A DNA stretch of 64,000 nt from Hymenopus coronatus (GCA_030762935.1 CM060882.1:19163001-19227000); one strand, 5' to 3'; numbered from the stretch's first letter, positions 61,182-62,478 are shown. Numbers and translations are program-made. Notes: generated by a model not told the origin, from the sequence alone.

Positions 61182-62478
61182 CTAACCATTCCCGAGACAT
61201 CCCTTGTTATTGGTTTTGAAATGTCCAAAGATCCCTGCTATGCTCTGTCATTGCTCCATAGTCTGTGGTCTTGTCAGTCATCTGCAGCTGTGAATGACAA
61301 TAGCAATAGCTAGAAAGCACATCTGCAGGGCATATTAGCAAATGCTTTCACTTGCAACTATAGGTATCAAAGAATGTCCCTAATTTCTTTGGAAGTTAAG
61401 GTGAGCAAAGTCATTAATGGAAATTAAGAACTGGTCAAAGCATAGATCCTGAGGGACACTTGTGTTTTTATACCCCTTATGTAAATAATACACAGCTCAC
61501 TACTTTACAAGTTATTTTTAATTCATTTTAGGGAAACTCATATTTCTGTCTGTTTATTCCATAAGTGAAAGATCACTATTTTTAAATCAATAAATGCTAT
61601 CTGGGTGTTTGCTTTCTGAATTAGAAGCATGATCACTAACAGCATTTTGATTTTAACAAAATCAAAATTACTCGATGGCACTGAGTACTTAATTATGTAC
61701 CTATGTATGTCACTTATGAATGGCAGCCCTTTTTAAGCTAAGTTGTTAGTAACTTGTAATAACGAAAATTATCTACTTATTTTTCACATACATCTAATAA
61801 TTGAATTGCAGTTTTAAAATCATAATACTTAGTAAAGTGGTACAACCTTATCAATGTTAACTACACCTCCTTTATTTCTCTGAAAAATGAAAATATTGCA
61901 GGAGGCATAATATATTTATACCTTGCCCTTGTATCTTTAAACTGTTAATTTTCATGTTGTTATTTTTGAAAGTGAGGTTATGATTTTAAATTTACATTTT
62001 TATGACAATTGCACAGTTAGTAGTAACTTTTTATATCTCATTTTCAACTTTCTTTTCACACAAACGCCACTAAATGCAACATCAATTACATTCAGCAAGC
62101 AATCCATGAAAAGACTTTAAAATATGTGGTCTACTTAAAAATGACTTGTTGATACATATAATGTCTACAGAAATTAGACGTTCTCTTTTAAAAGTTTATT
62201 TATTTGTAGAATTCACATAAAATTCCTAGTGTAGATGCTAGAGCCAGCATTTAAATTTTGCGCCTTGTTTTGACTTTCACTTATCGGAAAACATTGACAG
62301 GTGACATTAAATAATAAACGCACTGCAACAATGTAAACAAATCAGTAAAGGGAACACAAACATGATATACAAAGTATTTTAAGCATTGCGCGGCAAAACC
62401 TTTTAATTTTTATATTAAATGTTGCATTTAATTGAAGTTTCAAATACTTGAATTGCTTACCTTGCCTATTACAGACAT
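5120..62478 (-). CDS. GSTZ1: Maleylacetoacetate isomerase / zeta-class glutathione transferase, seven spliced exons
   Basis: Join, in transcript order: 62478-62461, 52807-52756, 47319-47171, 17410-17333, 10533-10407, 6983-6881, 5246-5120. The phases fit and give a 217-residue protein ending in TAA; vertebrate GSTZ1 is about 216. By family knowledge it is a soluble enzyme of tyrosine catabolism that isomerises maleylacetoacetate to fumarylacetoacetate with glutathione, and it also acts on alpha-haloacids. Seen: the zeta signature SSCSWR at residues 15-20 (catalytic Ser/Cys), the cis-Pro motif VPALHIDG at 60-67, Glu72-Ser73 at the glutathione site, the YLEE helix after it, GIQPLQN in the C-terminal domain, and YCVGDE at 154-159. 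There is no signal peptide or membrane segment. No frameshift or stop is seen, so the gene looks functional. The first exon holds only six codons and is the least certain part. Confidence 0.93.
5853..6783 (+). mobile_element. Internally deleted pogo/Tigger-type transposon
   Basis: Flanked by TA (5851-5852, 6784-6785). The ends are CAGTATACTCCTGATTATTC on the left and CAGTATACTCTCGGCATAAT (inverted) on the right, typical of Tigger-like termini. At 931 bp it is too short for a full transposase. Confidence 0.82.
6130..6590 (+). pseudogene. Pogo/Tigger (CENP-B-like) transposase N-terminal remnant
   Basis: Recognisable pieces are [19 protein letters not shown], a first helix-turn-helix, then [11 protein letters not shown] and AKFFHEVL, an HTH_Tnp_Tc5-like DNA-binding domain, ending near ELNASSGW. 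Frameshifts and stops occur between them. The DDE catalytic part is absent. Confidence 0.75.
6881..6983 (-). CDS. GSTZ1: GSTZ1 coding exon 6
   Basis: Acceptor TTTTAG and donor GTAATG. It encodes [20 protein letters not shown] then [13 protein letters not shown], with two bases of the next Arg codon. YCVGDE-T-AD-CL-PQV is strongly conserved in zeta transferases. Confidence 0.95.
7190..8060 (-). repeat. R-family interspersed repeat
   Basis: This family's 3' end reads GAGAAAGTAAAAA and its 5' side CTCTACATCTCTGTAAC. Other landmarks are TTTTAAAAGCTGGTT, GAGGCTATTCCCAGAAAATT, CATGTAAAGGGTAGTTGGG, GCATCCTTGGAAGATAC and TTTCCAGTGAAATCT. This copy is interrupted near 7495-7680. Confidence 0.75.
7540..7605 (-). 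mobile_element. tRNA-like SINE fragment inside an R-family repeat
   Basis: The minus strand carries AATAGGTTCAAATCCTGTGG (B box) with CCGAGCTATTGGG. The surrounding R-family sequence resumes on both sides, so this is an insertion. Confidence 0.5.
8545..9307 (+). repeat. R-family repeat, plus copy
   Basis: Runs from TTTCTCTACATCTCTGTAAC to TAGAGAAAGTAAAAA, with the usual internal landmarks but missing some of the GGGTAGTTGGG middle. It abuts the mariner remnant. Confidence 0.75.
9330..10177 (+). mobile_element. Mariner 3' remnant interrupted by a solo LTR
   Basis: 9330-9546 and 10145-10177 together match the last part of the mariner at 47511-48767, including a decayed [11 protein letters not shown] stretch and the right terminal repeat ending before TA at 10178. 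Its 5' part is missing where an R-family repeat ends near 9307. Confidence 0.78.
9547..10144 (+). mobile_element. Solo LTR with 5-bp target duplication
   Basis: A 598-bp block starting TGTTGTGG and ending CACCACA, flanked on both sides by TTGTG (9542-9546, 10145-10149). It contains a TATA-like GTATAAATA near 9870 and is more GC-rich than its surroundings. TG...CA ends with a 5-bp duplication fit a Gypsy or BEL/Pao retrotransposon LTR left by recombination. The family and strand are not certain. Confidence 0.8.
10407..10533 (-). CDS. GSTZ1: GSTZ1 coding exon 5
   Basis: It follows a TTGCAG acceptor and encodes [18 protein letters not shown] then [12 protein letters not shown], leaving one base of a split Ala. 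GIQPLQN is a hallmark of the zeta-class C-terminal domain. The donor is GTAATT, a weaker match than the others. Confidence 0.94.
10560..11470. other. Intron 4 sequence without recognisable features
   Basis: AT-rich DNA with no credible ORF, terminal repeat or tRNA-like box before the SINE at 11479. Confidence 0.5.
11479..11770 (+). mobile_element. SINE family A copy
   Basis: It shares the tRNA-like head (GTGTAATGGTAACCATGCTA; GGTTCAAACCC B box), the TTTTTTTTCAGGTGTGAAAATCC link, the TTTACGGCA-TAAAAGAACCTC body and the CATAATAAAACTC tail with the copies at 22758, 57950 and 63956. Confidence 0.82.
11900..12335 (+). mobile_element. tRNA-derived SINE-like element
   Basis: Head with GTCAAATGGTCAGCAAGCTG and B box GGGTTTGATTCCC, followed by about 350 bases of moderately GC-rich body without an ORF of interest. 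No second copy is seen in the window, so its family is unknown. Confidence 0.5.
13402..13765 (+). pseudogene. Mariner transposase, N-terminal remnant
   Basis: Contains [22 protein letters not shown] and a [17 protein letters not shown] HTH region, closely resembling the start of the mariner at 47672 but frameshifted after the Gly-rich run near 13550. The remnant continues to about 13765, where the foreign insertion begins. Confidence 0.75.
13780..15050. repeat. Minisatellite, about 11 units of about 115 bp
   Basis: Repeated blocks carry GATGTATGGGTGACACC, ACTTGGCTG and TTGAGGTGGCTCAGAGAGAT. Units start near 13803, 13925, 14038, 14157, 14268, 14383, 14498, 14611, 14728, 14841 and 14957. It is more GC-rich than the surroundings. 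The first four units alternate between two variants, which suggests a 235-bp higher-order duplication. Confidence 0.88.
15051..15489. other. Unclassified DNA accompanying the minisatellite in the mariner
   Basis: Relatively GC-rich sequence up to about 15340, then AT-rich, with no credible ORF. On the minus strand it has TATA-like GATAAAAGG near 15325 and AATAAAG near 15360. With the minisatellite it may be an LTR or similar unit inserted in the mariner. GTTGT occurs at both possible edges, but I could not establish true ends. Confidence 0.35.
15490..16080 (+). pseudogene. Mariner transposase, C-terminal remnant
   Basis: Shows SDPETK near 15570, GILLHHDN near 15790 and [17 protein letters not shown] near 15855-15905, the family's second and third catalytic blocks. 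Frameshifts and stops interrupt it. Unlike the mariner at 47672, HHDN retains its Asp. Confidence 0.75.
16085..16610 (-). pseudogene. Non-LTR retrotransposon, C-terminal RT remnant
   Basis: Minus-strand reading gives [29 protein letters not shown] and [10 protein letters not shown], then [11 protein letters not shown], the familiar end of jockey-like ORF2 proteins. It is broken into two frames and truncated. It lies inside the mariner near its right end. Confidence 0.75.
17333..17410 (-). CDS. GSTZ1: GSTZ1 coding exon 4
   Basis: A 26-codon, phase 0-0 exon between a TTGCAG acceptor and a GTAAGT donor. It encodes [12 protein letters not shown] then [11 protein letters not shown], matching the linker between the thioredoxin fold and the all-helical domain in zeta transferases. 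The intron between exon 3 and this exon is 29.8 kb and contains the Penelope array. Confidence 0.94.
17862..18400. mobile_element. Truncated relative of the TTAA-flanked MITE
   Basis: It begins TTAAATTATAAAGTAACCTC and has CAAGAGAACCGAGAG, GTGCTGGAAATGCT and CAAAGAACCCC-ATAAA, all shared with 52046-52676. No right terminal repeat was found. The 3' limit is approximate. Confidence 0.6.
19690..19880 (+). pseudogene. Non-LTR retrotransposon RNase H remnant
   Basis: Reads [20 protein letters not shown], the conserved end of retrotransposon RNase H, then a stop. It is in the opposite orientation to the nearby fragment at 20030-20130. Confidence 0.72.
20225..20355 (+). repeat. R-family 3' fragment
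   Basis: Contains ATTTCCAGTGAAAATACAAC and AGTAGAGAAATTAAAAAT, the last about 130 bases of the family. Confidence 0.55.
20440..20800 (+). mobile_element. tRNA-derived SINE-like element
   Basis: GGGTTCAATCCC B box, then GGCTGGGGTTTTTTTCTTGG and CAGTCACCAAGGTAAATACC, a layout common in arthropod SINEs. A related GCCATCT...GGATGG segment occurs twice within it. Confidence 0.5.
20846..20968. repeat. Long perfect-type palindrome, 43-bp arms
   Basis: The arms 20846-20888 and 20926-20968 differ at one base and contain ATGTGATAGTTGAAAATGAG and GGTGAGTGTT-type sequence. The 37-base loop has its own CATATG symmetry. This is probably a small foldback transposon. Confidence 0.85.
21085..21838 (+). repeat. 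R-family repeat, plus copy
   Basis: Starts TCTGATGTGTTCCATTCACA and is directly followed by a second head-to-tail copy at 21842. Its 3' end is diverged (GGTGAAGTATAAAA). Confidence 0.75.
22338..23835 (-). mobile_element. Tc1/mariner-superfamily transposon (DUF4817-type), broken
   Basis: The ends share CATGGGAACCTGA in inverted orientation (about 22345 and 23830). Minus-strand remains in order: [20 protein letters not shown] (about 23500), [15 protein letters not shown] (about 23370), [14 protein letters not shown] (about 22740) with a catalytic Asp, [12 protein letters not shown], and [17 protein letters not shown] (about 22550). Stops and frameshifts are frequent. A SINE interrupts it at 22758-23044. 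It is itself inserted into an R-family repeat. Confidence 0.8.
22758..23044 (-). mobile_element. tRNA-derived SINE (family A) with 10-bp target duplication
   Basis: CAGATGGTGT flanks it (22748-22757 and 23045-23054). The minus-strand head has a TGGTGTAATGG A-box-like element and a decayed GGTTTAAAACC-like B box. The body has CTTCCTTCGGAAGGGAAG, and the A-rich tail ends TTTATTT. Confidence 0.85.
24230..24241. repeat. Target-site duplication of the dwarf PLE, left
   Basis: AAACATGCTTAT, repeated exactly at 24432-24443 on the other side of the dwarf element. Confidence 0.82.
24242..24431 (-). mobile_element. Dwarf PLE insertion: 3' end joined to its own inverted copy
   Basis: It carries the last about 75 bases of the PLE (from TATCCTGATATATGG to TTTTGTAAC), then an inverted copy of the region matching 25410-25301, including the end of the ORF. 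A 12-bp duplication AAACATGCTTAT flanks it (24230-24241 and 24432-24443). There is no coding capacity. It differs by a few bases from the array, so it is a separate and probably older insertion. Confidence 0.87.
24432..24443. repeat. Target-site duplication of the dwarf PLE, right
   Basis: Second copy of the 12-mer at 24230-24241. Four T bases lie between the inverted fragment and this repeat and may be untemplated. Confidence 0.82.
24444..25245. other. Spacer between the two PLE insertions
   Basis: AT-rich and noncoding. 24560-24630 resembles 24187-24240 (GCCACTTA-CAAAA, GACAAACAT-CTTAT), so the host DNA carries a local repeat whose first copy took the dwarf PLE. Confidence 0.5.
25246..25260. 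repeat. Target-site duplication, left side of the PLE array
   Basis: AATAGCTGTATTATA occurs here, directly before the first unit, and again at 40795-40809 directly after the inverted fragment. The edges are uncertain by a few bases, because the element ends share short microhomology with it. Confidence 0.88.
25369..27825 (-). CDS. PLE reverse transcriptase/GIY-YIG endonuclease, array copy 1 (3'-most)
   Basis: Intact 818-residue polyprotein that copies element RNA into a nicked target. Domains seen: a basic Lys-rich N-terminus (1-160); a conserved SELDFLNKG stretch near 173 and [15 protein letters not shown] at 251-265; the PLE fingers motif GLPKIHK at 323-329; RT motif A with SFDV at 390-393; motif B GLAMGSP at 451-457; YVDD at 488-491 with both catalytic Asp; LPFLDLKI near 527; and a GIY-YIG nuclease with GIY at 689-691, Cys-X2-Cys at 695/698, YIG at 702-704, an Arg/His cluster at 713-718 and a likely catalytic Glu762. 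The length is typical for a one-ORF PLE. I chose the first ATG because it follows the untranslated spacer. All motifs are intact, so the protein is likely active. Confidence 0.95.
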   Translation of the reverse strand: MDATKVGSNSIFIYEAFNEINHKKDIKLFEKLQEKKRKLAADIRFLNLCRIKNATPNFVRKIIKNDNNSKLEKAVVKKVLEMEKNKHYKSRSEVELQLYELHLKLTKKLGSIIWENLENNLLAKLSIKMRNKTLTQKRKLEKLCKEQGKRKSIQKSTPQMNVKNLSDQTFTKSELDFLNKGMKTCIDFSEKIDDYIADVQIATQHINDIDKNIIKSECCQIIETIESKKKTNPQKNVIRALKSKPVIYSKADKGNTIVIMDKTEYVERMETLLEKEEYSTIQKNPLNQCLVKLNASIQECKLIDKKEKCKIKVDNPVLPRIYGLPKIHKPGNAMRPIINNISAPTYNLAKWLTNRFSSFPKFETASIKNSLDLIEKIKDIKLEKTDMLVSFDVTALFPSIPTESIQSHIKNWLLAIGKTTEEVREYIILTNLCINQNFFTFNGKYYKQTSGLAMGSPLSPILADLFMSTMETRIKKAFPWMFKIWYRYVDDIFAIVPERHLEDALKLLNMQEKSINFTMEKECDGQLPFLDLKIIKTNNHLTFGIYRKPTHTNSYIKQKSYNPIPHQHALLNSLTHRLVNVPMGKTEYQCELDKILDIATENGFRAELVYKKVNKAKNRKRIKEVSTLTQNQKENKIYKKFTYHPTTFYKFQRIFKRHNIILAPKNNYSIKNILNSKLKDDIPQENKPGIYQFSCNDCEKIYIGQTKRNIKTRAKEHHRNIKLKQEEKSAVAWHFWKEKHTINRSPKILKNITRKTELKVWENIYIWKNKNRVFNFEIPPGDLLIQKFIKPPPGTETTTTASNTGSRPKELTMEAHGF
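27826..28009 (-). promoter_or_regulatory. PLE inter-ORF spacer (3' end plus 5' leader), repeated between all units
   Basis: This 184-bp noncoding segment also occurs at 30467-30650, 33108-33291, 35749-35932 and 38390-38573. A shortened form opens the array at 25261-25368. It must hold the 3' end, any promoter and the 5' leader. It has an imperfect stem-loop: at the left end of the array the arms are 25286-25295 and 25329-25341, with GTGATG and TGTT paired across a three-base bulge. The inverted-fragment boundary (25301/25302) lies just inside this stem. I see no canonical hammerhead core (CTGANGA with GAAA). Confidence 0.6.
28010..30466 (-). CDS. PLE reverse transcriptase/GIY-YIG endonuclease, array copy 2
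   Basis: Same 818-residue translation as copy 1, at exactly +2,641. No stop or indel. It is separated from its neighbours by the 184-bp spacer. Confidence 0.95.
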   Translation of the reverse strand: MDATKVGSNSIFIYEAFNEINHKKDIKLFEKLQEKKRKLAADIRFLNLCRIKNATPNFVRKIIKNDNNSKLEKAVVKKVLEMEKNKHYKSRSEVELQLYELHLKLTKKLGSIIWENLENNLLAKLSIKMRNKTLTQKRKLEKLCKEQGKRKSIQKSTPQMNVKNLSDQTFTKSELDFLNKGMKTCIDFSEKIDDYIADVQIATQHINDIDKNIIKSECCQIIETIESKKKTNPQKNVIRALKSKPVIYSKADKGNTIVIMDKTEYVERMETLLEKEEYSTIQKNPLNQCLVKLNASIQECKLIDKKEKCKIKVDNPVLPRIYGLPKIHKPGNAMRPIINNISAPTYNLAKWLTNRFSSFPKFETASIKNSLDLIEKIKDIKLEKTDMLVSFDVTALFPSIPTESIQSHIKNWLLAIGKTTEEVREYIILTNLCINQNFFTFNGKYYKQTSGLAMGSPLSPILADLFMSTMETRIKKAFPWMFKIWYRYVDDIFAIVPERHLEDALKLLNMQEKSINFTMEKECDGQLPFLDLKIIKTNNHLTFGIYRKPTHTNSYIKQKSYNPIPHQHALLNSLTHRLVNVPMGKTEYQCELDKILDIATENGFRAELVYKKVNKAKNRKRIKEVSTLTQNQKENKIYKKFTYHPTTFYKFQRIFKRHNIILAPKNNYSIKNILNSKLKDDIPQENKPGIYQFSCNDCEKIYIGQTKRNIKTRAKEHHRNIKLKQEEKSAVAWHFWKEKHTINRSPKILKNITRKTELKVWENIYIWKNKNRVFNFEIPPGDLLIQKFIKPPPGTETTTTASNTGSRPKELTMEAHGF
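30651..33107 (-). CDS. PLE reverse transcriptase/GIY-YIG endonuclease, array copy 3
   Basis: Middle unit. The 818-residue translation is identical to copies 1 and 2, with all RT and GIY-YIG motifs intact. Confidence 0.95.
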   Translation of the reverse strand: MDATKVGSNSIFIYEAFNEINHKKDIKLFEKLQEKKRKLAADIRFLNLCRIKNATPNFVRKIIKNDNNSKLEKAVVKKVLEMEKNKHYKSRSEVELQLYELHLKLTKKLGSIIWENLENNLLAKLSIKMRNKTLTQKRKLEKLCKEQGKRKSIQKSTPQMNVKNLSDQTFTKSELDFLNKGMKTCIDFSEKIDDYIADVQIATQHINDIDKNIIKSECCQIIETIESKKKTNPQKNVIRALKSKPVIYSKADKGNTIVIMDKTEYVERMETLLEKEEYSTIQKNPLNQCLVKLNASIQECKLIDKKEKCKIKVDNPVLPRIYGLPKIHKPGNAMRPIINNISAPTYNLAKWLTNRFSSFPKFETASIKNSLDLIEKIKDIKLEKTDMLVSFDVTALFPSIPTESIQSHIKNWLLAIGKTTEEVREYIILTNLCINQNFFTFNGKYYKQTSGLAMGSPLSPILADLFMSTMETRIKKAFPWMFKIWYRYVDDIFAIVPERHLEDALKLLNMQEKSINFTMEKECDGQLPFLDLKIIKTNNHLTFGIYRKPTHTNSYIKQKSYNPIPHQHALLNSLTHRLVNVPMGKTEYQCELDKILDIATENGFRAELVYKKVNKAKNRKRIKEVSTLTQNQKENKIYKKFTYHPTTFYKFQRIFKRHNIILAPKNNYSIKNILNSKLKDDIPQENKPGIYQFSCNDCEKIYIGQTKRNIKTRAKEHHRNIKLKQEEKSAVAWHFWKEKHTINRSPKILKNITRKTELKVWENIYIWKNKNRVFNFEIPPGDLLIQKFIKPPPGTETTTTASNTGSRPKELTMEAHGF
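33292..35748 (-). CDS. PLE reverse transcriptase/GIY-YIG endonuclease, array copy 4
   Basis: Identical 818-residue translation. The full 184-bp spacer lies on both sides. Confidence 0.95.
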   Translation of the reverse strand: MDATKVGSNSIFIYEAFNEINHKKDIKLFEKLQEKKRKLAADIRFLNLCRIKNATPNFVRKIIKNDNNSKLEKAVVKKVLEMEKNKHYKSRSEVELQLYELHLKLTKKLGSIIWENLENNLLAKLSIKMRNKTLTQKRKLEKLCKEQGKRKSIQKSTPQMNVKNLSDQTFTKSELDFLNKGMKTCIDFSEKIDDYIADVQIATQHINDIDKNIIKSECCQIIETIESKKKTNPQKNVIRALKSKPVIYSKADKGNTIVIMDKTEYVERMETLLEKEEYSTIQKNPLNQCLVKLNASIQECKLIDKKEKCKIKVDNPVLPRIYGLPKIHKPGNAMRPIINNISAPTYNLAKWLTNRFSSFPKFETASIKNSLDLIEKIKDIKLEKTDMLVSFDVTALFPSIPTESIQSHIKNWLLAIGKTTEEVREYIILTNLCINQNFFTFNGKYYKQTSGLAMGSPLSPILADLFMSTMETRIKKAFPWMFKIWYRYVDDIFAIVPERHLEDALKLLNMQEKSINFTMEKECDGQLPFLDLKIIKTNNHLTFGIYRKPTHTNSYIKQKSYNPIPHQHALLNSLTHRLVNVPMGKTEYQCELDKILDIATENGFRAELVYKKVNKAKNRKRIKEVSTLTQNQKENKIYKKFTYHPTTFYKFQRIFKRHNIILAPKNNYSIKNILNSKLKDDIPQENKPGIYQFSCNDCEKIYIGQTKRNIKTRAKEHHRNIKLKQEEKSAVAWHFWKEKHTINRSPKILKNITRKTELKVWENIYIWKNKNRVFNFEIPPGDLLIQKFIKPPPGTETTTTASNTGSRPKELTMEAHGF
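35933..38389 (-). CDS. PLE reverse transcriptase/GIY-YIG endonuclease, array copy 5
   Basis: The last complete unit, nearest the 5' (high-coordinate) side of the array. Identical 818-residue translation. Upstream of it on the coding strand lies the truncated sixth unit. Confidence 0.95.
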   Translation of the reverse strand: MDATKVGSNSIFIYEAFNEINHKKDIKLFEKLQEKKRKLAADIRFLNLCRIKNATPNFVRKIIKNDNNSKLEKAVVKKVLEMEKNKHYKSRSEVELQLYELHLKLTKKLGSIIWENLENNLLAKLSIKMRNKTLTQKRKLEKLCKEQGKRKSIQKSTPQMNVKNLSDQTFTKSELDFLNKGMKTCIDFSEKIDDYIADVQIATQHINDIDKNIIKSECCQIIETIESKKKTNPQKNVIRALKSKPVIYSKADKGNTIVIMDKTEYVERMETLLEKEEYSTIQKNPLNQCLVKLNASIQECKLIDKKEKCKIKVDNPVLPRIYGLPKIHKPGNAMRPIINNISAPTYNLAKWLTNRFSSFPKFETASIKNSLDLIEKIKDIKLEKTDMLVSFDVTALFPSIPTESIQSHIKNWLLAIGKTTEEVREYIILTNLCINQNFFTFNGKYYKQTSGLAMGSPLSPILADLFMSTMETRIKKAFPWMFKIWYRYVDDIFAIVPERHLEDALKLLNMQEKSINFTMEKECDGQLPFLDLKIIKTNNHLTFGIYRKPTHTNSYIKQKSYNPIPHQHALLNSLTHRLVNVPMGKTEYQCELDKILDIATENGFRAELVYKKVNKAKNRKRIKEVSTLTQNQKENKIYKKFTYHPTTFYKFQRIFKRHNIILAPKNNYSIKNILNSKLKDDIPQENKPGIYQFSCNDCEKIYIGQTKRNIKTRAKEHHRNIKLKQEEKSAVAWHFWKEKHTINRSPKILKNITRKTELKVWENIYIWKNKNRVFNFEIPPGDLLIQKFIKPPPGTETTTTASNTGSRPKELTMEAHGF
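38574..40247 (-). pseudogene. 5'-truncated PLE ORF fused to antisense of the inverted fragment (array copy 6)
   Basis: Open for 557 residues. About 516 C-terminal residues match the element ORF from LIDKKEK (residue 302) to the stop, so RT and GIY-YIG are present but the N-terminal 300 residues are lost. The first about 41 codons come from the antisense of the inverted piece, as an accident of the head-to-head join near 40124. It has an ATG and no stop, so a chimeric protein is formally possible, but it is most likely a 5'-truncation product. Confidence 0.88.
40124..40797 (+). mobile_element. Inverted 3'-terminal fragment of the PLE
   Basis: A reverse-complement copy of the element region seen at 25302-25977, encoding the C-terminal GIY-YIG part up to the EAHGF stop and most of the 3' spacer. 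It lacks the last about 41 bases of the element. It is joined head-to-head to the truncated unit with one base of shared sequence. The pair can form a very long hairpin with the adjacent unit. Confidence 0.92.
40795..40809. repeat. Target-site duplication, right side of the PLE array
   Basis: Exact second copy of the 15-mer at 25246-25260. Its first three bases (AAT) also fit the end of the inverted element fragment, so the join shows a 3-base overlap. Confidence 0.88.
41200..41995 (-). pseudogene. Decayed mariner transposase
   Basis: Reads [23 protein letters not shown] near 41850, then in shifted frames [26 protein letters not shown] (first catalytic Asp) near 41630, [18 protein letters not shown] and [16 protein letters not shown] near 41240. 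At least two frameshifts are present. It is more diverged from the other mariners here, so a different lineage. Terminal repeats were not found. Confidence 0.8.
42077..42755 (+). repeat. R-family repeats, one internally deleted and one 3' piece
   Basis: 42077-42480 runs from TCATGCTAATCAAGATAAAA to GTAGAGAAAGTAAAAA with a deleted middle. 42610-42755 is a second 3' end ending CTAGAGAAAGTAAAAA. Confidence 0.7.
43298..44065 (-). repeat. R-family repeat, minus copy
   Basis: Starts TTTTTACTTTCTCTAGCC and contains all landmarks inverted, including GAAGAGCCTCTGAAG and TCTACTTATAAAGAACTAAG. Confidence 0.75.
44250..44346 (-). mobile_element. SINE fragment (family C)
   Basis: On the minus strand it has tRNA-like CATAGCTCAGTTGATAGAGC (A box), CAGGTTTGATTCTC (B box) and GGGTGAAAATTTTT, matching the copy at 2615. 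Confidence 0.65.
44627..45397. repeat. Foldback arrangement of two R-family copies with an insertion
   Basis: 44627-44915 is a minus-oriented 3' half of the R repeat and 44940-45397 a plus-oriented 3' half, so both outer ends read TTTTTACTTTCTCTA inverted. About 150 unrelated bases (45083-45235) with a (CA)n run are inserted in the right arm. Confidence 0.72.
45400..46555. other. Intron 3 sequence without recognisable features
   Basis: AT-rich, with A-rich simple sequence near 46345-46395. No supported gene or element boundary. Confidence 0.45.
46560..47127 (+). pseudogene. Non-LTR retrotransposon 3' end
   Basis: Reads [20 protein letters not shown], then [20 protein letters not shown] and a GRNRKERP segment. 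This is the typical C-terminal tail of endonuclease-reverse transcriptases, ending in an (AAAT)n-like tail near 47112-47127. It is 5' truncated and frameshifted, and its tail ends about 45 bases from GSTZ1 exon 3. Confidence 0.75.
47171..47319 (-). CDS. GSTZ1: GSTZ1 coding exon 3 (thioredoxin-fold half)
   Basis: Acceptor GAAAG and donor GTAAGT. It completes the split Ala and adds 49 codons from [10 protein letters not shown] to HTLVES, including [13 protein letters not shown] with the cis-proline that positions glutathione. It ends in phase 0. A mariner element begins 192 bases upstream of this exon. Confidence 0.95.
47511..48767 (+). mobile_element. Nearly complete mariner transposon
   Basis: A 1,257-bp element flanked by TA (47509-47510 and 48768-48769). 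Terminal inverted repeats of about 29 bp share ACTATGAAAGTTT and GAGA-AC, with a few mismatches. Size and TA target fit mariner. It sits in intron 2 of GSTZ1, just upstream of exon 3. Confidence 0.88.
47672..48673 (+). pseudogene. Mariner transposase with two in-frame TGA codons
   Basis: One reading frame runs from ATG to the final stop, about 333 codons, broken only by TGA at 48197-48199 and 48383-48385. The N-terminal helix-turn-helix part is recognisable (FKMGLNETQ, then [12 protein letters not shown]). The first catalytic Asp is in TVDETWIY. The second should be in an HHDN motif but reads [10 protein letters not shown], so that Asp is His. The third is in [16 protein letters not shown]. 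Two stops and a lost catalytic residue mean it is inactive. Confidence 0.88.
48910..49640 (+). pseudogene. Non-LTR retrotransposon endonuclease/RT debris
   Basis: Weak VYQNIQCLR near 49050, then about 49225-49370 [19 protein letters not shown] and in other frames [17 protein letters not shown], an RT fingers region. Many frameshifts and no YXDD block. It directly follows the mariner. Confidence 0.6.
49645..52040. other. Intron 2 sequence, mostly featureless outside the SINE duplication
   Basis: Apart from the family B SINE units at 50065-50760 I see no ORF with a family signature and no terminal repeats. 51540-51600 resembles 17725-17770 (CTTGCCAACTT--TGAA-TTGAAG...AAAACTTTC), indicating another low-copy repeat. 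Confidence 0.45.
50217..50760 (+). repeat. Tandem duplication of a tRNA-derived SINE (family B) unit, about 297 bp period
   Basis: Both copies hold CGCCATTGG-GTA-GTCAT, CAAAATAATTTGA, a tRNA-like head (CCATGGTAGCTCAGTGGTA, with a B box such as GTGGTTCAATCCC at 50663) and a TTTTTCAGTCTGAC-CTACC tail. A tail-only piece precedes them at about 50065-50150, ending in (AAAT)n. The promoter boxes are well kept, especially in the second copy. Confidence 0.78.
52046..52676. mobile_element. MITE-like DNA transposon with long inverted repeats and TTAA flanks
   Basis: About 65-bp terminal inverted repeats begin ATTGTAAGGTAACC and end GGTTACCTTATAAT, and share GCGAGAGAACCGA. TTAA lies on both sides (52042-52045, 52677-52680), as in piggyBac-type insertion, though the ends lack the usual CCC. 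It has no transposase. Confidence 0.72.
52756..52807 (-). CDS. GSTZ1: GSTZ1 coding exon 2 (catalytic SSC motif)
   Basis: Preceded by a TTCCAG acceptor and followed by a GTGAG donor. It encodes [17 protein letters not shown] and leaves one base of a split Ala codon. Ser-Ser-Cys is the glutathione-activating motif typical of zeta-class transferases. Confidence 0.93.
53090..53600 (+). pseudogene. Non-LTR retrotransposon C-terminal remnant with zinc-knuckle-like motif
   Basis: One frame gives [19 protein letters not shown], like the Cys-His motif at the end of many R1/jockey-type ORF2 proteins. The downstream part ends near AATAAATATATTT and AATAAAC. Other frames are broken. Confidence 0.55.
53630..54415 (-). 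repeat. R-family repeat, minus copy
   Basis: Begins within the 3' region (CCAAAAATTTAATAATGAAA) and runs to the 5' end near CATCAGG. It has a T-rich expansion near 54140. Confidence 0.72.
54888..55640 (+). repeat. R-family repeat, plus copy
   Basis: From CTCTGATGTGTTCCACCACA through GTAAAGGGTAGTTAGAGG to the CAGTGAAGTCTTGGTATCAG region. The final tail is diverged. A small minus-oriented piece also lies at 54685-54745. Confidence 0.72.
55885..56535 (+). repeat. R-family repeat, 5'-truncated plus copy
   Basis: From AAATACACTCGGTTAAAAC to ACCAGAGTAAATAAAAAG, with a deleted segment before the last about 80 bases. Confidence 0.7.
56950..57810 (-). repeat. R-family repeat, minus copy
   Basis: Starts TTTTACTTTCTCTATCACAT and ends at the 5' tip AACACATCAGATTTTTT. 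Contains poly-A and poly-T expansions. Confidence 0.72.
57950..58243 (+). mobile_element. SINE family A copy
   Basis: Head CCCTCCATGGTGTAATAG, B box GATTCAAAC, the same body with GGCACGTAAAAGAACCTCAG, and the CATAAATAAAACTC tail. It is diverged but full length. Confidence 0.82.
58245..60385. other. Intron 1 sequence without recognisable features
   Basis: AT-rich and noncoding, with a short G run near 58637. A moderately conserved-looking patch at 59640-59870 could be a retroelement 3' region, but I cannot identify it. Confidence 0.45.
60388..61235 (-). repeat. R-family repeat, minus copy with insertions
   Basis: TTTTACTTTCTCTAGCAAAT to AACCCACAATTTATCCTAT, then about 300 unrelated bases and poly-T, then AGCTAACCATTCC-GAGACAT, an R landmark. 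Also carries an (AT)n tract. Confidence 0.62.
60672..60713. repeat. (AT)n microsatellite
   Basis: About 20 AT units inside an R-family copy. Confidence 0.95.
61240..62454. other. Intron 1, proximal part
   Basis: Nothing recognised. There are no CpG-rich stretches or coding signatures next to exon 1. Confidence 0.45.
62461..62478 (-). CDS. GSTZ1: GSTZ1 coding exon 1 (MSVIGK)
   Basis: Six codons from ATG, then a GTAAGC donor, ending in phase 0. The next exon begins with Pro, giving K-P-V-L-Y-S-Y, which aligns with the K-P-I-L-Y-S-Y start of vertebrate GSTZ1. This is the only exon found by position and phase rather than by strong similarity. The roughly 110 bases upstream would be the 5' UTR if the TATA-like box is real. 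Confidence 0.72.
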